Shown: piece after piece, positions 60,733 to 64,000 of the stretch
Layout: every line of letters starts with the position of its first letter
Numbering within the stretch: the stretch's first letter is position 1
Source: Virgibacillus ihumii
GTDB lineage: Bacteria; Bacillota; Bacilli; Bacillales; Amphibacillaceae
Direction of reading: 5' to 3'
DNA: 64,000 nucleotides
Assembly: GCF_902726655.1 (NCBI RefSeq)
Contig: NZ_CACVAN010000001.1
Coordinates: 3,791,490-3,855,489, forward strand
Translations under genes and position numbers: made by a program
Notes under the pieces: generated by a model
What the model was told of the DNA's origin: nothing
The model's database searches: none
The model's input: the letters and a program-made list of their open reading frames with translations, nothing else

Positions 60733-61470
60733 TTTACGGTAACACCTCCTGTTGAGTATGTAATTATAAGAGAAGATGGCGCTATCCCACCTTTCGATGA
60801 GGCAAAGGAAGTTGGTTTTTTAGCAATAGGATTCAATACCACAAATCACAATTTAAATAATATCGGGAAAGGCTGGCTGAATCCATCAACTAAACTGTTG
60901 TATAAAAATTTATTAAACGCGCTTGAGCAACTTCAAGAAAAGATTAAAACTATGGCGCCTTCGGATGTGTTGCACTCGTTACATTCTTTTAAAGAAATGG
61001 CGGGGTATAGTATTGAACAACAGGAAATTATTGAGAAAACAGTAAAAGAAGGACTTAATTATGCAAAATTTGTAAATAACCAAGGGGTATTAGTTGAAGA
61101 AAATGTAACATATCTTCATCAAAATAAAGATGAAACCATGAGAGCATTAAACCAGAAACAGTTAAACCAAATGGAAACTGATAACCACAGAAAAAAAGTT
61201 CTTTTTTTCCTGTTTAAAAAGATGTGGATAAAGCCAGCATTGTTTTTTGATCTACTTTCTCTAATTAGGTATCAACTGAATTTGCGATCCAATAAAGGTT
61301 CAGAAGCTGACAAGCAACGAAAGCTAAAGAAAAGGCTGGATACGGGTGCTCTCTCCCATGAGCAAGTCGAAGCAGATAAGGATTTATTAAAAAGTATACT
61401 TAATCCGAAAAATTAGAGGAATAAAATGTGAAAGTGAGTTTTTATTCTCTCATAACTTTTCCATGATACT

Positions 61471-61536
61471 CTTAAGCAAACGGGCGCTTTAGAGGAATAA
61501 GAAGGCCTCAATCAGAATTAGCCAGATTGTGAAATA
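61471..61536 (+). repeat. Dispersed structured repeat, copy 11
   Basis: CTTAAGCAAACGGGCGCTTT, AGAGGAATAAG and the end TAGCCAGATTGTGAAA. It lies between the interrupted gene and the HEPN-like gene, about 20 bases before the latter. Confidence 0.7.
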
Positions 61537-61557
61537 TGAGAAACAGGGGTAGTTTAT

Positions 61558-62397
61558 ATGAGGAGAATTTTTAAAATTGATGTAAATGATGGAATATCCA
61601 TAACTTTTTTGCGTCTTTTTCCTGATGAGGAATATGAAGCACTTGCAGGCCCAATGAGGATTGAAAGTTTTCATCGAACCAATATTCAGATGAGGGGTAT
61701 TGTATTGAAGAATGGCCAGGAACTGGAGGACTTCTTAGTAGATATTAAGCAAAACTGGAAATCTTATGAGCAAGAAGGTCAGCAACATTTAATTGAGGCA
61801 AATCGCTTACTTCTCAACTTATTATCCAGCTTTACGACGTTCATTGATCATTGCAAAAAGCAATACAGTATTCATTTGAATGAATTAAGACAGGATTTTG
61901 AACAAAGGGACCGCAACTATTTCGACGAATATTTTGAATACCGATTCTTCAAACAAATGCGTAATATTATATCTCACATCGCTTTTCCTCTTTCTAAGAC
62001 ACGTATAGACAAGGATGGTTTACATATCATTATGCAAAAAAAGGAGCTACTGAAATTTGACTGGAAGAGGGTGGTCTCTAAGGATGTCGAAGAATTTGAA
62101 GAAGAAATTGATATTCTTCCAATGATCCCTAACTTTTGCCAACAGGTAAAGTCGTTAAGCTTTGATGTAATGTATGACTATAAAGAGAAGATTATGGAAG
62201 CCTGGGAAGCTTACCAAAAAGTGGCTTTTGAGGTGCAAGGAGAGTTTGGGTTTAGTGATGTTGGCTCATTAGAAGAGTTAAGCGAATTAGATAAATTTAG
62301 GATACAACCATTTTCTATTTCTCAGATTTATAATGCCATTCAAGATTTAAATGAGCATCCAAAAATCAATATAAAAATTAGCTGGAAATCTAAATAA
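61558..62397 (+). CDS. Hypothetical protein with a HEPN-like RNxxxH motif
   Basis: The protein has 279 residues, mostly helical, with no membrane segment. FEYRFFKQMRNIISHIAFPL contains R135-N-x3-H140, the RX4H signature of HEPN nucleases, set in a helix after a long charged helical region (about residues 75-130). No known HEPN subfamily was recognised with certainty; AbiF- or Cthe_2314-like proteins are candidates. It is bounded by repeat copy 11 and a fragment near 62415 (AAGGGCGCAATTG). A role in RNA-targeting defence is speculative. Confidence 0.5.
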   Translation: MRRIFKIDVNDGISITFLRLFPDEEYEALAGPMRIESFHRTNIQMRGIVLKNGQELEDFLVDIKQNWKSYEQEGQQHLIEANRLLLNLLSSFTTFIDHCKKQYSIHLNELRQDFEQRDRNYFDEYFEYRFFKQMRNIISHIAFPLSKTRIDKDGLHIIMQKKELLKFDWKRVVSKDVEEFEEEIDILPMIPNFCQQVKSLSFDVMYDYKEKIMEAWEAYQKVAFEVQGEFGFSDVGSLEELSELDKFRIQPFSISQIYNAIQDLNEHPKINIKISWKSK

Positions 62398-62493
62398 AAA
62401 TACTATGCCTATTCAATATAAGGGCGCAATTGCCATAGAAACAGCTATCATAAATTCAGTTTATTTTTGTGAATTATAGGGAGGGGAAATGAT

Positions 62494-63192
62494 ATGCGGC
62501 AAATCATTGCACTAGGCGGCGGAGGATTTTCAATGGAGCCAGATAATTCTTTACTTGATCGTTATATATTAAAACAAACAAATAAAAATAAGCCTAAAAT
62601 TTGCTTTGTACCTACCGCAAGTGGTGATTCTGATAGTTATATTTCAAAATACTATACTTTTTTTACCCAACAAAACTGCAAGCCCACCCACCTTTCATTA
62701 TTTAAGCCACCTACAGGTGATATAAGAGATTATGTACTAGAAAAGGATATCATTTATGTAGGGGGAGGAAGCACCAAAAATTTATTGGCCTTATGGAAAG
62801 AATGGGGCCTGGATAAAATCTTGGAAGAAGCATGGAATCAGGGGACTGTTTTAGCTGGTATAAGCGCTGGCTCCATTTGCTGGTTCGATGAAGGGATTAC
62901 AGACTCATATGGTTTTGGTCTAGAACCGATTAATTGTTTAGGGCTCCTAAATGGTAGTAACTGTCCTCATTATGATGGGGAATCAGAAAGAAGACCGTCA
63001 TATCAACAATTTATTAAAACTAGACAATTAAAAGCCGGACTAGCGGCAGATGATGGTGTAGCAATCCATTTTATTGATCAAGATATACATAAAATTGTAA
63101 GTTCAAGGGTTAGCGCCAAAGCTTATAAAGTAAGTTTGGATAATAATAAAATTGAGGAAGAACTTCAAACAGTTTTTTTAGGTGCTTGTTAA
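62494..63192 (+). CDS. Peptidase E (family S51)
   Basis: This 232-residue serine peptidase/cyanophycinase-like enzyme has GGGGFSMEPDNSLLDRYIL at the start, IIYVGGGSTKNLLALWKEW, and the nucleophile elbow LAGISAGSICWF with Ser124. CPHYDGESERRPSYQQFI and LAADDGVAIHF complete the family pattern. It should cleave N-terminal Asp dipeptides in the cytosol. GGGAGGGG precedes the ATG. The stop codon coincides with the start of repeat copy 12. Confidence 0.88.
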   Translation: MRQIIALGGGGFSMEPDNSLLDRYILKQTNKNKPKICFVPTASGDSDSYISKYYTFFTQQNCKPTHLSLFKPPTGDIRDYVLEKDIIYVGGGSTKNLLALWKEWGLDKILEEAWNQGTVLAGISAGSICWFDEGITDSYGFGLEPINCLGLLNGSNCPHYDGESERRPSYQQFIKTRQLKAGLAADDGVAIHFIDQDIHKIVSSRVSAKAYKVSLDNNKIEEELQTVFLGAC

Positions 63193-63260
63193 GCTAATGG
63201 GCGCGCTTCCGGAATAAGGGTTCGTACCTAAATTGTTACATAAGGGCCATTTAATTGAAC
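63190..63260 (+). repeat. Dispersed structured repeat, copy 12 (GGAATAA type)
   Basis: TAAGCTAATGGGCGCGCTTC, CGGAATAAGGG, TACCTAAATTG and the end AAGGGCCATTTAATTGAAC. It starts at the stop codon of peptidase E. Confidence 0.88.
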
Positions 63261-63369
63261 AAGGAAATGAATTATTAGTAGCATATCAAGGTGGTTTGAC
63301 ACGATAAAAATATTTTGCCACAGGAATATGCGTTCGCTAAAATAAAGTAAACGCCAGAGGAGGAGTTTA

Positions 63370-63843
63370 ATGAGCAATTTAGTGCTTCGGAATGTGATTG
63401 AGGATGACCTTCCTATTTTTTTTAAGCATCAGCAGGACAGTGAAGCAAACCAAATGGCTGCCTTTACAAGCAAGGATCCTAATGATTGGGATGGCTTCGT
63501 TGAACATTGGAACAAAATACTTGCGAATAGGGATATTATTAACCAAACGATCATTGTTGAAAACATCGTAGTTGGACATGTTGCACATTTCGAGCAGTTC
63601 GGAGATCCAGAAGTAACCTATTGGATTGGAAGGGAATATTGGGGCAGGGGAATTGCAACCAATGCATTACGAGAATTTCTAAAACAGGTTACAATTCGTC
63701 CACTATATGCTCGTGCCGCGAAAGACAATGAAGGATCCCTTAAGGTTTTAAAAAGATGTGGCTTCACAATTTCGGGTGAAGACATCGGGTATTCAAATGC
63801 GCGTGGTAAAGATGTTGAAGAGTTTGTTCTTACCCTTAACTAA
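63370..63843 (+). CDS. GNAT-family N-acetyltransferase (RimJ/RimL-like)
   Basis: The protein has 157 residues. It has VTYWIGREYWGRGIATNALR with the acetyl-CoA loop (WGRGIA), and ARAAKDNEGSLKVLKRCGFT, the usual RimJ/RimL-like ending. AGGAGGAG precedes the ATG. It is the last gene of the window. The final 157 bases after it show no gene. Confidence 0.85.
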   Translation: MSNLVLRNVIEDDLPIFFKHQQDSEANQMAAFTSKDPNDWDGFVEHWNKILANRDIINQTIIVENIVVGHVAHFEQFGDPEVTYWIGREYWGRGIATNALREFLKQVTIRPLYARAAKDNEGSLKVLKRCGFTISGEDIGYSNARGKDVEEFVLTLN

Positions 63844-64000
63844 AGAAATCCAATCCATGTTGCTTGTTCCTTTATAGACCAGCTATAAAAAGTCAAGCAT
63901 TATTTGAAAATTATCTTTCTGTAATTCTTTTTACTTTACCAGAAAATTTTGCATGACTAATAAACCACCTGCTTGGTGATTAAAAATTTAAGATATAAAG

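Larger units (their letters stand above)
58798..61416 (+). pseudogene. Hypothetical gene interrupted by an insertion sequence
   Basis: The 5' part (58798-58903, behind GAGGTG) reads MLSKDEIPTIVFNSLEPYEN...LFQLKVY. The 3' part (60733-61416) reads FTVTPPVEYVIIREDGAIPP, KEVGFLAIGFNTTNHNLNNI, and then a charged helical C-terminus (KKRLDTGALSHEQVEADKDL). Together they would give about 260 residues. The IS1182-type element lies between them. I do not recognise the family. The 172-residue frame at 60898-61416 is only its C-terminal end. Confidence 0.8.

Noticed and set aside
60898..61416. Independent 172-residue gene
   Set aside because: Its frame extends upstream without a stop to the insertion-sequence end and continues the frame of the 5' fragment; it is the C-terminal part of the interrupted gene and begins without a ribosome site.
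55119..63260. True integron with attC sites
   Set aside because: No integron integrase or attI was seen, and the repeat ends do not match the GTTRRRY/RYYYAAC core sites; only a cassette-like arrangement is claimed.

Overview
The window is chromosomal DNA of a low-GC Gram-positive spore former of the Bacillaceae, most like the Virgibacillus/Oceanobacillus/Lentibacillus group. The reasons are the B. subtilis-like gene order yhfH-yhfI-lplJ-yhfL-comK-yhjD-yhjE-signal peptidase-addB-addA, a germinant-receptor gerB/gerC pair, an Sda checkpoint gene, ComK, HrcA/CIRCE operators and a yrk/cst-type persulfide operon. No rRNA, tRNA or CRISPR array was seen.

Layout. 1-15.6 kb is conserved core: oligoendopeptidase F (cut by the window start), yhfH/yhfI, lipoate ligase, a 20-bp tandem repeat, acyl-CoA synthetase behind a FadR-type operator, comK, yhjD, a TVP38-type membrane protein, signal peptidase I and the addBA recombination nuclease. 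15.7-25.5 kb is accessory and decaying: a GNAT/toroid-protein/hydrolase/nucleotidyltransferase run, a truncated HIT gene, frameshifted gerC with gerB, sda, and two broken membrane-protein genes. 25.6-30.4 kb is a heat-shock island with three nearly identical promoter-plus-CIRCE modules that drive two Hsp20 genes and a RibT-like acetyltransferase. 30.8-31.0 kb carries a cluster of strong stem-loops beside a MobQ-like nic motif, probably a mobilisation remnant.

31.2-38.9 kb encodes secreted proteins and one operon: a small secreted DUF2712-like protein under a promoter with a CcpA cre box, a strong hairpin, a membrane-anchored LolA-like protein, four multi-pass membrane proteins, one ABC ATPase and an anchored accessory protein. 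This is the best candidate here for an undescribed transport or immunity system. 39.4-43.0 kb has an RND/MMPL exporter split by one in-frame stop, with its TetR regulator and a matching dyad operator. 43.9-50.2 kb is a thiol/persulfide cluster: TlpA-like thioredoxin, two DsrE proteins, four rhodanese-containing proteins, two TusA domains, persulfide dioxygenase, TauE exporter and a CstR-type repressor. 50.2-54.9 kb holds a chimeric pseudogene, a DUF3231 gene, flavohemoglobin and a small coiled-coil protein.

55.1-63.9 kb is a run of unrelated, single, plus-strand genes (GrpB, Nudix, DJ-1 fragment, methyltransferase, histidine phosphatase, an IS1182-interrupted gene, a HEPN-like protein, peptidase E, GNAT). 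Many are bounded by a 60-70 bp structured repeat that is scattered from 24.8 to 63.3 kb, nearly always in the same orientation and absent from the core region. Its central hairpin shows compensatory changes between copies. The arrangement recalls a gene-cassette array, although no recombinase is present in the window.

All family assignments come from reading motifs and from memory of the families. No database search was run.
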